Assembly (NCBI RefSeq): GCF_022846615.1
Contig: NZ_AP025637.1
Location: forward strand, 4,427,001 to 4,491,000
Reading direction: 5' to 3'
Length of the DNA: 64,000 bases
From: Roseomonas fluvialis
GTDB taxonomy: Bacteria > Pseudomonadota > Alphaproteobacteria > Acetobacterales > Acetobacteraceae
The notes under the pieces were generated by a model. It made no database searches. It was not told the DNA's origin and saw only the letters and a program-made list of their open reading frames with translations. Position 1 is the first letter of the stretch, and each line of letters begins with the position of its first letter. The position numbers were made by a program, and so were the translations under genes. This document shows positions 17,334-25,630 of this stretch, in pieces.

Positions 17334-17711
17334 ATGGGGGCGACACCAAAGCAGCGTGGCACGGACAGGGTGGCGACCGGTGCGCTCAGCCTCCGCATTG
17401 ACCTGCCAGAGGGACGCATCGGACCCGGGAAGATCGACCTTCTCGAGGCGATCGATCGCGAAGGGTCGATCTCGGCCGCAGGACGCGCGCTCGGCATGAG
17501 CTATAAGCGCGCGTGGGACCTGGTCGATGCGCTGAACAAGCTGATCGGCGAACCGGTCGTCGCGGCGAGCACGGGCGGCTATCGCGGCGGCGGTGCGACG
17601 CTGACCGATGCGGGGCGGAATCTGGTCGCGGACTATCGAGCCATCGAGCGGGCGGCCCATCGTGCGGCCGAACCTCGCCTCGCCGCCCTACTCAAGCGGA
17701 CCAGGGGCTGA
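17334..17711 (+). CDS. short ModE-type molybdate-responsive regulator (DNA-binding domain only)
   Basis: A 125-residue winged-helix protein matching the N-terminal half of ModE: LDLLEAIDREGSIS-like start, then GSISAAGRALGMSYKRAWDL as the helix-turn-helix, and a GGGATLTDAGRNLVADY wing. E. coli ModE has about 260 residues with two C-terminal molybdate-binding TOBE domains, and these are absent here. Short forms are known in alphaproteobacteria. How this one senses molybdate is unclear; it might act with another protein or respond through ModC activity. It lies 105 nt after modC in the same direction, and the two ModE-like boxes upstream are its likely targets. Confidence 0.85.
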   Translation: MGATPKQRGTDRVATGALSLRIDLPEGRIGPGKIDLLEAIDREGSISAAGRALGMSYKRAWDLVDALNKLIGEPVVAASTGGYRGGGATLTDAGRNLVADYRAIERAAHRAAEPRLAALLKRTRG

Positions 17712-17956
17712 ACCCGTCGGACGAGGACGCCACGCCGCGACCAATCGTGCGATGACCGAGGGGGCCGTGCGCCTCCGAGGAATCCACCCAGCCGGCCGTT
17801 GATCGAGCCGAAGGAGCCAGCGCTCACCTGATCAGCGCGAGAGGCCCGACTTGCGTACCCACGTCTGCTTGGAATGCGCGGCGGCGGTCTTTGCGACGGT
17901 TGAGAGGCTGAAGGTGGTGGGGTCGGCTTAGGCCGTGCCATCTGGCTCCGTCGTGC

Positions 17957-18456
17957 TTCCGTGAACGGGTCGGCCTTCAGCAACGTCTGCACCTGCGCCG
18001 CCAACTCGTCGAAACCCTTGCGCATGTCTGTCGCGCCGAGCGCGAGGTGCACGCGCATTCCGGCATGCAGCGAAAGCATCAGTCGTCCAGCGCCGCCGCC
18101 AGCCAACCCAGTACCTCCGGCACGATCGCCCCTCACGCCTGCAGCACGCGGCCGTTCCGCAGCACCTGTTCGATCGTCGCGCCGGACCGCGAAGGCCGTT
18201 CACGACGCGACGATGCACGAGCCTGCGGCCGCGGCGGCTGATCCTCGATGACGCGAACCGGCACCAGGGTGGGCGAGACCTCCGGCTCCATCCGCACCAG
18301 ACCCGGCAAAATCCCCACGCAGGCCTGACGCCGCCACTCGAAGAGCAGGCTCCGGCTCATGCCGTGGCGGTCGGCGACGCCCGCCGCCGACGAACCGGGA
18401 CGCATCGCCTTCTAGACCAGCGCGAGCTTCTGCTCCGTCGTCCAGCGCGTCCCCAC
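17957..18456 (-). mobile_element. IS66-family remnant (tnpA and truncated tnpB)
   Basis: On the minus strand, 18456-18133 encodes an IS66 TnpA-like HTH protein (RWTTEQKLALV, then an in-frame TAG at 18414, then KAMRPGSSAAGVADRHGMSR and LLFEWRRQA). Its stop overlaps a TnpB-like frame containing LHAGMRVHLALGATDMRKGF and LAAQVQTLLKADPF. TnpB breaks off near 17957 before its usual middle domain, and no TnpC transposase is present. It is a dead fragment next to the molybdate locus. Confidence 0.75.
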
Positions 18457-18905
18457 TGCACCAGGCTGATCACCTCTCTCGCCTCTAACCGTCCGGCAAC
18501 GCCCATACCCCAATGCGTAAGGGCGACAACCGACAGCGCGCCTCCCGGCCGCCGCGAAGGTCAGCCGACCAACCCCACGCTCCGCAAGGCAACCGAGGGA
18601 GGACGCTTACCGCGCATCCTTAGCTGCTGCGGCAATAGCACCCCGCCTTCCGAACAGGGCTTCAACTGGAGGCGCCCCGGCGTCGTTCGGAGACGCCGAG
18701 ATCATGGTCCTAACGACCCGATCGATCGAGCTGTTCCGCCCCAACCCATCGCCTAGATCGACCATACCTCCGGATGACTGCAGCAGCGGGCCAGACACGG
18801 CATGATTTGGCCACCGCGGGATGAGCCCGCGCAGCGCCGGCGGCGCGAGATCCAAAAGCGGGCAGAACACGCCGTGTTCCCACCCGCGCGGCAAGGAGAT
18901 GTCAG
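18457..18905. other. 449-nt region, nothing recognised
   Basis: No open frame with a plausible product or ribosome site was seen on either strand. An AAGGAG just before 18906 belongs to the next gene. The region probably holds its promoter and the outer part of the decayed insertion sequence. Confidence 0.5.
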
Positions 18906-19685
18906 ATGATGAAGCGACGCACCACCGGACTTCTGGCCGCGGCCACGATGATCGCCGGTTCGCGTGCTTTTGCGCAGCCAGCGAGACCGACCGTCGTGCT
19001 CGTACACGGCGCCTTCGCTGACGGATCGAGCTGGAACGGGGTGATCCGCCACCTCACGGACGAAGGCTATCCTGTCATGGCCGCTGCCAATCCCCTTCGC
19101 AGTTTGTCAGGCGATGCAGATGCGCTTGACGCAGCGCTGTCGAGCCTTCCGATGCCGGTGGTGCTGGTCGGCCATTCCTATGGGGGTTCGGTGATCAGCA
19201 TGGCGGCCCGGGGCCGCTCCAACGTCAAGGCGCTCGTCTTCGTCAGTGCCTTCGCGCCCACCAGGGGGGAATCGGCAACGGCGCTTTCCGGCAGATTTCC
19301 CGGCAGTACGCTCGGCTCGGCTCTCGCTCAGCCCGTTCCCCTGCCTGGCGGCGGCAACGATCTGTATGTCCGGCACGACCGCTTCCACGAACAGTTTGCC
19401 GCGGATGTGCCGGCAGCAATGGCCGGCTTGATGGCAGCGACGCAGCGGCCGGTCACCGATACCGCGCTGAGCGATCCGGCAGGCGAGCCAGCCTGGACCA
19501 GCATTCCGAGCTGGTTCATCTACGGCGACCGCGACCGGAATATCCCGCCACAGGCGCTTGCCTTCATGGCCGAGCGCGCGAGCAGCCGCCGGACTGTCGT
19601 GGTGCGGGGCGCGTCGCATGTGCCGATGATCTCCCACCCGCACGCCGTGGCAGAGATCATTCAGCGCGCTGCGATCGAGACCTGA
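18906..19685 (+). CDS. exported alpha/beta hydrolase
   Basis: A 259-residue hydrolase of the short salicylate-esterase/AB_hydrolase_6 type. Residues 1-24 are a signal peptide (basic MMKRRTTG, hydrophobic core, AFAQ), so it is periplasmic or secreted. The oxyanion motif is VVLVHGAFADGSSW, the nucleophile elbow is GHSYGG with Ser91, the acid is in FIYGDRDRNIPP and the His is in GASHVPMISHP. Substrate is unknown. AAGGAG lies upstream; the second Met (18909) would serve equally well. It is followed by a cluster of hairpins. Confidence 0.9.
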   Translation: MMKRRTTGLLAAATMIAGSRAFAQPARPTVVLVHGAFADGSSWNGVIRHLTDEGYPVMAAANPLRSLSGDADALDAALSSLPMPVVLVGHSYGGSVISMAARGRSNVKALVFVSAFAPTRGESATALSGRFPGSTLGSALAQPVPLPGGGNDLYVRHDRFHEQFAADVPAAMAGLMAATQRPVTDTALSDPAGEPAWTSIPSWFIYGDRDRNIPPQALAFMAERASSRRTVVVRGASHVPMISHPHAVAEIIQRAAIET

Positions 19686-19686
19686 T

Positions 19687-19867
19687 TGCAGGGGCGCCGG
19701 TCCCGGGCCGTCCCCCCGCCCGCCACTACCCACCGGCCCCTGCATGCGAGCGGCAGTCGCCTCCCCCGCGGCTGCCGCTCGCACCCCATGTCGTGTGGCG
19801 GCGAATCGCTGGCGCTGGCCGCCACAACGGACTGACCGGACGATGCCACGTGAAGGCGATTCGCCGC
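19687..19867. repeat. cluster of three inverted repeats
   Basis: Three stem-forming repeats lie in series after the hydrolase. First, TGCAGGGGC (19687) pairs with GCCCCTGCA (ending 19744). Second, a perfect 11-bp pair GCGAGCGGCAG / CTGCCGCTCGC is at 19746-19756 and 19772-19782. Third, a perfect 12-bp pair GCGGCGAATCGC / GCGATTCGCCGC is at 19798-19809 and 19856-19867, overlapping an inner 9-bp pair (TGTGGCGGC / GCCGCCACA). The first or second could end transcription. The whole could instead be a mobile-element end or a structured RNA. No gene was seen from here to about 20100. Confidence 0.6.
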
Positions 19868-20109
19868 GGAAACGAGACGCTCCCCTCGCAGCCGGGACAT
19901 CACTAAAGACACCGCATCCAAACGAGCACATCTACATCGCCATTCTGCCCACCGGCACCGCCGCGAAACACGGTGACCATGGTCGCCGCAACTGGCTCCG
20001 AACTTGCCGCTGCAGCCGTCATCGGTGACCATCTCAGCAAGGCCGACGCCACAGGGGTAAGGCCCGTTCGTGTAGCGCCATCCTTCGGGCCGCTCAGGGG
20101 AATGTGCAG

Positions 20110-20960
20110 CGAATGCCTGCCGAAGGGCAGCTGGTGATCCTCCTGCACGACTGGTCTTATGACAGCCATGCCTTCGATGATGTCACGCCGCTTCTCCCTG
20201 CCGCTGGCCTCCCGAGTCATTGCGCCATACCCGCGAGACCACGGCGCCACGCGCTGCCTGTCCGACTCCCCGCCACGCAACGGCCGGCAGGCGGTCATCG
20301 CGGCCGACAGTCTCGCCCTGATGGATGCCCTACACATCGAGCGGGCGACCGTCGCGGGCTTCGACCAGGGAGCACGCGCCGCCAATGTCCTCGCTACGCT
20401 TCAGCCTGGCCGCTGCACGGCGACGGTCTCGGTCAGCGGCTACAGGATCAGTAGCCAGGCTGCTGGCCGGACCCCGCTGCCGCCGACGGCCGAACACCAA
20501 TGGTGCTACTAGTTCTATTCCGCCGCCGAGCGCAGGCGTGCCGCCTATCATGCTCATCGTGAGACCTTCGCGCAGCCGATCTGCCAGGGTGCCTCGCCGC
20601 GTTGGAGGTTCGAAGAGGCCACCTCCCAGCTATCGGCCCGTGCCTTCACGAAGCCCGACCATGTCGCCGTTGTGATCCACCGCGATCGCTGGCGCCTCGG
20701 CTTGGCGGAGGGCGAGCATGCCTCTGGTGCCAAGGAGGCCCGCCTGGCCGTCGCGCCAAGCATCGTGGCGGCGACCATCACGCTGGAGGCCGACGGGGGC
20801 CGCTCCCAGGTTGGACTTCAGCAGCAGCCGGCGATGACGCGTACTGCGCTGCAGTCGCTACGCCAATCGCATCGCCACCCATCGCATTGCTGCAGCAGAG
20901 GTGGAGTATTGCCGGCCCGTTCGGTCATGGCGCATCATCGAGGACGTTCTCCCCGCCCCT
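20110..20960 (+). pseudogene. epoxide-hydrolase-like alpha/beta hydrolase, decayed
   Basis: Successive frames give LVILLHDWSYDSHAFDDV, then after a frameshift near 20210 RVIAPYPRDHGATR, IERATVAGFDQGARAANVLA (the Asp nucleophile elbow of epoxide-hydrolase-like enzymes) and VSVSGYRISSQAAGRTPLPP. A TAG at 20510 follows, then continued homology (FYSAAERRRAAY, KPDHVAVVIHRDRWRLGLAEG, APSIVAATITLEADG). The end, near 20960, is garbled. Several normally invariant positions have changed (HGWPYD became HDWSYD). It abuts the end of the patatin gene on the other strand. Confidence 0.75.
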
Positions 20961-20961
20961 T

Positions 20962-22509
20962 CTAGTCGTTGAGAAACGCTGCAACGGACCGGTTGCCCAG
21001 GATGGTTCCCTCGCCGGCTGCGACCAGCGTGTCGACATCCGCGCGCGGCAAGGACAGGCCGGTCGGGATACGCCCAAGCCTTATCCTCAGATCAATATCC
21101 TGCACGTCCGACAATGACACCCGCGCAAGCAATCCGCGCACATCATGGCATGGCTTGCCATCCACCATCGGGGCACTGCGGCACCGTCTTTCGCGCTGGC
21201 GCAGAACGGCGCGAGCCAGTTCCCCGGACGTCACCGCGATCGTCTCCGCGTTGTAGTTGTCAATCTGGGCCCCCGATGCCGCGTCGAATATCTGTGACAG
21301 ACTGTTGACGCGCGGCTGTCGCGAGATCGCGGGGTCCGTCGTGGACTGGCCGTCGACACTGATCAGCAGGATCCTCCTGACTGGCATCGCTTGCGCGGCG
21401 AAGCGTGGCTCATCCGTACCGCCGAGGAGTGTGAAGTTGTGCATGGCCCGCATCGCAAGATTATCGGCAATGCCGCCATCGAGAAGATGAATCCATGGCG
21501 TACGCTCGCGGTCGGCCATGGTTTGCGCGATCCGTCGGAGCCGAGCCCGATCGTCCATTGTGGTGGCTGTCATGGCAGGCTCTTCGCGCGGTAGCGGCAC
21601 GTCGCAATCCGCTCCTCGGTGGTTGGTGAGCGTGATCGGCGTGAAAAGCAGCGGAAAGCCGTTCGACGCCGCCACGGCGCGCGCCAGGGGAAACCGTCCA
21701 AGATCCGAACAGATCGCGTCGAAGACTCTCGGGAGGAACGGGAAGGCCACGCCGCTCGCAAGATCCGTCGCATTGATCGATAGGCGCGGTCGGCCACGCG
21801 CGAACAGGTCGCTGAATGTCGCGCCACGGAACATCAGCGCGTCGTACACCTCCGCCATGCGGTCGTTGGTCGCGGCAAACGGGCTGAACAGGCCGTGCCA
21901 GTGCCAGGGCAGGAGGTAGCTACCCCAGACATAACTGGCGATGTCGCGATACAGGAACTCCTCGGGAAACGTGGTGAAGGAGCGCTGGCCGTGCAGCGCG
22001 TAGTGCGCCGCGGCGAAGCTGCCACCCGAGACAGCGGCGAGCTGGTCGACTTCTGCCAGCAGATCGGATGGCGGGCCGCCTGCCCGGACGGGCACCGCGC
22101 GCATCCCCCGCAAAACGCCATGCGCGAAGGCGGCAGACCGCTTGCCGCCGCCGGACAACGACACGAGGATCAGGAGATCTGGCCGACCGCTCGCCGCATT
22201 CAGGTCTGCGAGGTCATAGTGGCGGTTGCGCACGCCGTGCGGCAGCGGGAGGTTGGTGACCGGCGCCGCAGTGCTGCAACCCACGAGCACGTGGAGCCAC
22301 AACAGGAGCGCAACGCGCCAGCCTGGTGACCTCAGGCGCAGCCATGACTGATCGCTTCTCGAAGCCGGCGCGACCCTCCGGATCCGCAGGCCATCGGCTC
22401 CGGTGCCGTGGCGCGAGTGTGGTCGCGGATCACTGACTCGCGATGCATCGCCGGCCAATGATCCCAACGAACCGCGGCCACTGCGGCCAGGACGCTCGGC
22501 CTGCTTCAT
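20962..22509 (-). CDS. patatin-like phospholipase lipoprotein
   Basis: A 515-residue protein of the patatin family (acyl hydrolase on lipids). The oxyanion motif SLSGGGKRSAAFAHG is at about 117-131, the nucleophile region AAVSGGSFAAAHY carries a likely Ser161, and the acid of the Ser-Asp dyad is in LLDGGIADNLAMRAM. A lipobox (LHVLVGC, Cys78) ends a hydrophobic stretch, so the mature form should be a lipoprotein. This leaves about 55 polar residues before the signal sequence, which is odd. No in-frame ATG or GTG lies closer, so either translation starts at a rare codon or the extension is real. Confidence 0.85.
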   Translation of the reverse strand: MKQAERPGRSGRGSLGSLAGDASRVSDPRPHSRHGTGADGLRIRRVAPASRSDQSWLRLRSPGWRVALLLWLHVLVGCSTAAPVTNLPLPHGVRNRHYDLADLNAASGRPDLLILVSLSGGGKRSAAFAHGVLRGMRAVPVRAGGPPSDLLAEVDQLAAVSGGSFAAAHYALHGQRSFTTFPEEFLYRDIASYVWGSYLLPWHWHGLFSPFAATNDRMAEVYDALMFRGATFSDLFARGRPRLSINATDLASGVAFPFLPRVFDAICSDLGRFPLARAVAASNGFPLLFTPITLTNHRGADCDVPLPREEPAMTATTMDDRARLRRIAQTMADRERTPWIHLLDGGIADNLAMRAMHNFTLLGGTDEPRFAAQAMPVRRILLISVDGQSTTDPAISRQPRVNSLSQIFDAASGAQIDNYNAETIAVTSGELARAVLRQRERRCRSAPMVDGKPCHDVRGLLARVSLSDVQDIDLRIRLGRIPTGLSLPRADVDTLVAAGEGTILGNRSVAAFLND

Positions 22510-22663
22510 GGTGCGCTCCAGAATGCGTTCGAATCGTGCTGACGTCGGAGGAAGGTGCGGTCCGCTATCCGGAGGCTGGTCGCATCCATTCGCCGATGGC
22601 TTGGCTCGCGCTGCCTACCAACGGTTTAGCGCCGCGTGGCGCTGATGGAGGCATCTCTCTCCG

Positions 22664-22691
22664 GCACGGAGCGTCCCCGCCCGCTCCGTGC
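22664..22691 (-). terminator. hairpin after the haloperoxidase-type hydrolase gene
   Basis: A perfect 10-bp inverted repeat (GCACGGAGCG / CGCTCCGTGC, 8-nt loop) starts 26 nt downstream of the stop of the minus-strand gene at 22717. There is no T tract. Confidence 0.55.
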
Positions 22692-22716
22692 TGATCGAGA
22701 TTCACTTCAGCGACGT

Positions 22717-23703
22717 TCAGCCTTGGATGAAGGCAAGAATGTCGGCGTTGATCACATCGGCATGGGTGGTCGCCATGCCATGCGGAAAACCCGGATACGT
22801 CTTCAGCACCGAGCGGCGCAGAAGCGGGGCCGACAGGCGTGCAGAATCGGCGATGGGCACGATCTGGTCGTCCTCGCCGTGCATCACGAGCACGGGCACC
22901 TGGATACGACGCAGATCCTCGGTGAAGTCGGTCTCGGAGAAGGCCTTGATGCAGTCATAATGCGCTTTGGCGCCGCCCATCATGCCCTGGCGCCACCAGT
23001 TGTCGACGACACCGGGGATGATCTCCACGCCCGGCCGGTTGAACCCGTAGAACGGGCCGCTTGGCACATCCCGGAAGAACTGCGCGCGGTTCGCGGCAAG
23101 CGCGCTGCGAAAGCCGTCGAAGACCTCCATCGGCAGCCCGCCCGGATTGGCCGCGGTCTTGAGCATCAGCGGCGGCACGGCGCCGATCAGAACGGCTTTG
23201 GCGACTCGGCCATGCCCGTGCTGCGCGACATAGCGCGCGACCTCACCGCCGCCGGTGGAATGGCCGACATGGGTCGCGTCGCGGAGATTCAGATGGGCCG
23301 CGAGCGCCGCGACATCGGCGGCATAGGTGTCCATGTCATTGCCCTTGTCGGTCTGGGTCGAGCGCCCGTGCCCGCGCCGGTCATGCGCGATGACGCGATA
23401 GCCCTTGGACACGAAGAACAGCATCTGGGCGTCCCAGTCGTCGCTGCTCAGCGGCCAGCCGTGATGGAAGACGATGGGCTGACCGGACCCCCAGTCCTTG
23501 TAGAGGATCTCGGTGCCATCGGCGGTGGTGAATCGGCTCATGTGGGTCTCTCCGTGGGTTGCGGTGGGCCGCGCGTTGGAACGCGGCTGCGCGACGGCCG
23601 GTCGTGCTCCGTGCACCGCCAGGGCGGATGCGATCGCACCGCTGGCGATCAGCAGCTCACGTCGAGCGTGCGCGCTGTCGTCCGTGGGATGTGAGGAAGT
23701 CAT
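22717..23703 (-). CDS. haloperoxidase/arylesterase-type alpha/beta hydrolase with Tat-like signal
   Basis: A 328-residue serine hydrolase of the non-heme haloperoxidase/arylesterase family. It has [15 protein letters not shown] (oxyanion), [10 protein letters not shown], the nucleophile elbow GHSTGGG with Ser149, [11 protein letters not shown] (acid) and PGFPHGM (His). Such enzymes hydrolyse esters and can form peracids with peroxide; the substrate is unknown. Residues 11-39 ([20 protein letters not shown]) look like a Tat-type signal. Two starts have good ribosome sites: CAGGAG before 23703 and GGAGAG before an internal ATG at 23541 (Met55), which would give a 274-residue cytosolic form of ordinary family length. 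It is a close paralogue of the gene at 45420. Confidence 0.9.
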   Translation of the reverse strand: MTSSHPTDDSAHARRELLIASGAIASALAVHGARPAVAQPRSNARPTATHGETHMSRFTTADGTEILYKDWGSGQPIVFHHGWPLSSDDWDAQMLFFVSKGYRVIAHDRRGHGRSTQTDKGNDMDTYAADVAALAAHLNLRDATHVGHSTGGGEVARYVAQHGHGRVAKAVLIGAVPPLMLKTAANPGGLPMEVFDGFRSALAANRAQFFRDVPSGPFYGFNRPGVEIIPGVVDNWWRQGMMGGAKAHYDCIKAFSETDFTEDLRRIQVPVLVMHGEDDQIVPIADSARLSAPLLRRSVLKTYPGFPHGMATTHADVINADILAFIQG

Positions 23704-23890
23704 GGCTGGCTCCTGTGAGGGCTGCCGTCAGACGGCGCACGATCTATCCCTGCGGGCCCGCCACGGGTCTTGGAGCATTATCCGCTGCCTTGGAGCGTCA
23801 TCGTCGCGCGGTACGCGGACAGATCTTCAATCGCGCGGCCCTCGGCCCAGCGAAGACTGCGGCATTGCCACCACCATGAAGGAGCGCGCA

Positions 23891-24622
23891 ATGACCGCCA
23901 TCAATCCGATCTATGCCGACCCGCCGAACCCGGCCCTGCCACCGACGGATGTCGCGCTGGCGCCCGGGCGCGCCGCGCTGCTCGTCATCGATCCGCAGAT
24001 CGACTTCCTCAGTCCGAAGGGCGTCGGCTGGGGCGCCTTCGGGCAAAGCATCGTCGAGCACGACACCGTGGCCAACCTTGGCCGCCTGTTCGAGGCGGCG
24101 AAGGCTGCGGACATGCCGGTGATGATCTCGCCTCACTACTACTATCCCTACGATCATCGCTGGGATTTCGCCGCCGGCGGCGAGACGCTGATGCACAAGC
24201 TGCGCATGTTCGACCGGCCGGATCCCCTGTCACTCAAGGGCTTCGACGGATCGGGCGCCGACTGGGTGCCCGAGTACAAGCCCTACATTCAGGATGGCCG
24301 CACCGTGGTCTGCTCCCCGCACAAGATCGCCGGCCCGCAGACCAACGACGTCGTCTTCCAGCTGCGGAAGAAGCGCGTCGACCAGGTGATTCTCGCAGGC
24401 ATGGCCGCGAACTTCTGCGTGGAATCCCACCTTCGCGACCTGGTCGAGAAGGGGTTCGAGGTCGCCGTCGTGCGCGACGCGACCGCCGGCAGCAAGGTGC
24501 CGGAGGGCGACGGCTACCTTGCCGCCCTCGTCAACTTCCGTTGGTTCGCGAACGGACTCTGGTACACGCGGGACGCCGTCGATCGCATCGCCACGCTGGC
24601 GCGTGGCAAGGTCGCGGCGTGA
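23891..24622 (+). CDS. isochorismatase-family cysteine hydrolase
   Basis: A 243-residue cytoplasmic hydrolase of the isochorismatase-like superfamily (amidases such as nicotinamidase and carbamoyl hydrolases). The expected catalytic triad is visible: Asp34 in LVIDPQIDF, Lys145 in SPHKIAG and Cys176 in GMAANFCVESH, followed by VRDATAGSKVPEGDGY. The substrate cannot be assigned. AAGGAG 7 nt before the ATG decides the start; an earlier in-frame ATG at 23876 would place that site inside the gene. Its stop lies 8 nt before the TehA-like gene, so the two form an operon. Confidence 0.9.
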   Translation: MTAINPIYADPPNPALPPTDVALAPGRAALLVIDPQIDFLSPKGVGWGAFGQSIVEHDTVANLGRLFEAAKAADMPVMISPHYYYPYDHRWDFAAGGETLMHKLRMFDRPDPLSLKGFDGSGADWVPEYKPYIQDGRTVVCSPHKIAGPQTNDVVFQLRKKRVDQVILAGMAANFCVESHLRDLVEKGFEVAVVRDATAGSKVPEGDGYLAALVNFRWFANGLWYTRDAVDRIATLARGKVAA

Positions 24623-24630
24623 GGCGTGTG

Positions 24631-25599
24631 ATGCCACTCGTCCCCGCCTCCTTCTTCGGCATGGTGTTGGGCCTGGTCGGCCTCGGCACCGGCTGGCGCA
24701 TCGCCACCCGATTGTGGGGCCTGCCTGCTATCGTCGGCGAGGCCATCCTGCTGCTCGCCGCGGCCGTCTGGGCCATCCTGCTGATCCTTTATGTTGGCAA
24801 ATGGCTCTTGGCCCGCGATGCGGCGTTGGCCGAGGCCGCGCACCCCGTTCAGTGCTGCTTCGTCGGCCTGGTCGGCGTCGCGACGATGCTGGTCGCGGGC
24901 GCCGCAATACCGCTGAGCCGCGAACTCGCCTTGATCCTCTATGCCCTCGGAGCGGTGTTCACCCTGGCCTTCGGCGTGTGGCGGTCGGGGCAGCTCTGGC
25001 ATGGCGGGCGGGACGGCACCACGAGCACGCCGGTGCTCTACCTGCCGCTGGTCGCAGGCAGCTTCGTCTCAGCCACGGTGGCAAGCACGCTCGGCTACGC
25101 CGACTGGGGCGCGCTCGCCTTTGGCATGGGCTTCTTCGCCTGGCTGGCGATCGAATCTGTGCTGCTGCACAGGCTCTACACCGGCCCTGCCTTGCCGCCC
25201 GCGCTGCGCCCGACGCTCGGCATCCAACTCGCTCCGCCGGTTGTCGGAGCGATCAGCTACCTGTCCGTCCATCCCGGTCCGCCCGATGTCATGGCGCAGG
25301 CCATGCTCGGCTACGGGCTGATGCAGGCGTTGCTGCTGCTGCGCCTGCTGCCGTGGATCCTGGAGCAGCCCTTCGCTCCGTCCTACTGGGCGTTCAGCTT
25401 CGGCGTGACGGCGCTCGCCAACGCCAGCCTCATCATGACGGAACGCGGTGCCGTTGGTGCCGTCCCCACCCTGGCGCCTTGGCTGTTTGGCGCTTCGGTG
25501 CTGGTCATCCTCATGCTCGTGGTCGGCACGCTCGCGCGGATCCTCGGCAGCGGCCTGGGCCTCGAGCGGCGGCCCTTGCGTCTGGCCATCCGCTCCTGA
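24631..25599 (+). CDS. TehA/SLAC1-family membrane channel
   Basis: A 322-residue inner-membrane protein with about ten hydrophobic helices and little loop sequence, as expected for the tellurite-resistance/dicarboxylate (TDT, SLAC1-like) family. Matching segments are PASFFGMVLGLVGLGTGWR at the start, LPLVAGSFVSATVASTLG, and PPVVGAISYLS in the middle. Homologues are anion channels; tellurite resistance is a historic label only. It is co-directional with, and 8 nt after, the cysteine hydrolase. A hairpin shared with the convergent MFS gene follows. Confidence 0.87.
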   Translation: MPLVPASFFGMVLGLVGLGTGWRIATRLWGLPAIVGEAILLLAAAVWAILLILYVGKWLLARDAALAEAAHPVQCCFVGLVGVATMLVAGAAIPLSRELALILYALGAVFTLAFGVWRSGQLWHGGRDGTTSTPVLYLPLVAGSFVSATVASTLGYADWGALAFGMGFFAWLAIESVLLHRLYTGPALPPALRPTLGIQLAPPVVGAISYLSVHPGPPDVMAQAMLGYGLMQALLLLRLLPWILEQPFAPSYWAFSFGVTALANASLIMTERGAVGAVPTLAPWLFGASVLVILMLVVGTLARILGSGLGLERRPLRLAIRS

Positions 25600-25605
25600 C
25601 GCCAT

Positions 25606-25630
25606 GGGTCGGGGCTCAGCGCCCCGACCC
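25606..25630. terminator. bidirectional hairpin between the TehA-like and MFS genes
   Basis: A perfect 10-bp inverted repeat (GGGTCGGGGC / GCCCCGACCC) with a 5-nt loop lies between convergent genes and covers the last codons of the MFS gene. There is no T tract. Confidence 0.7.
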
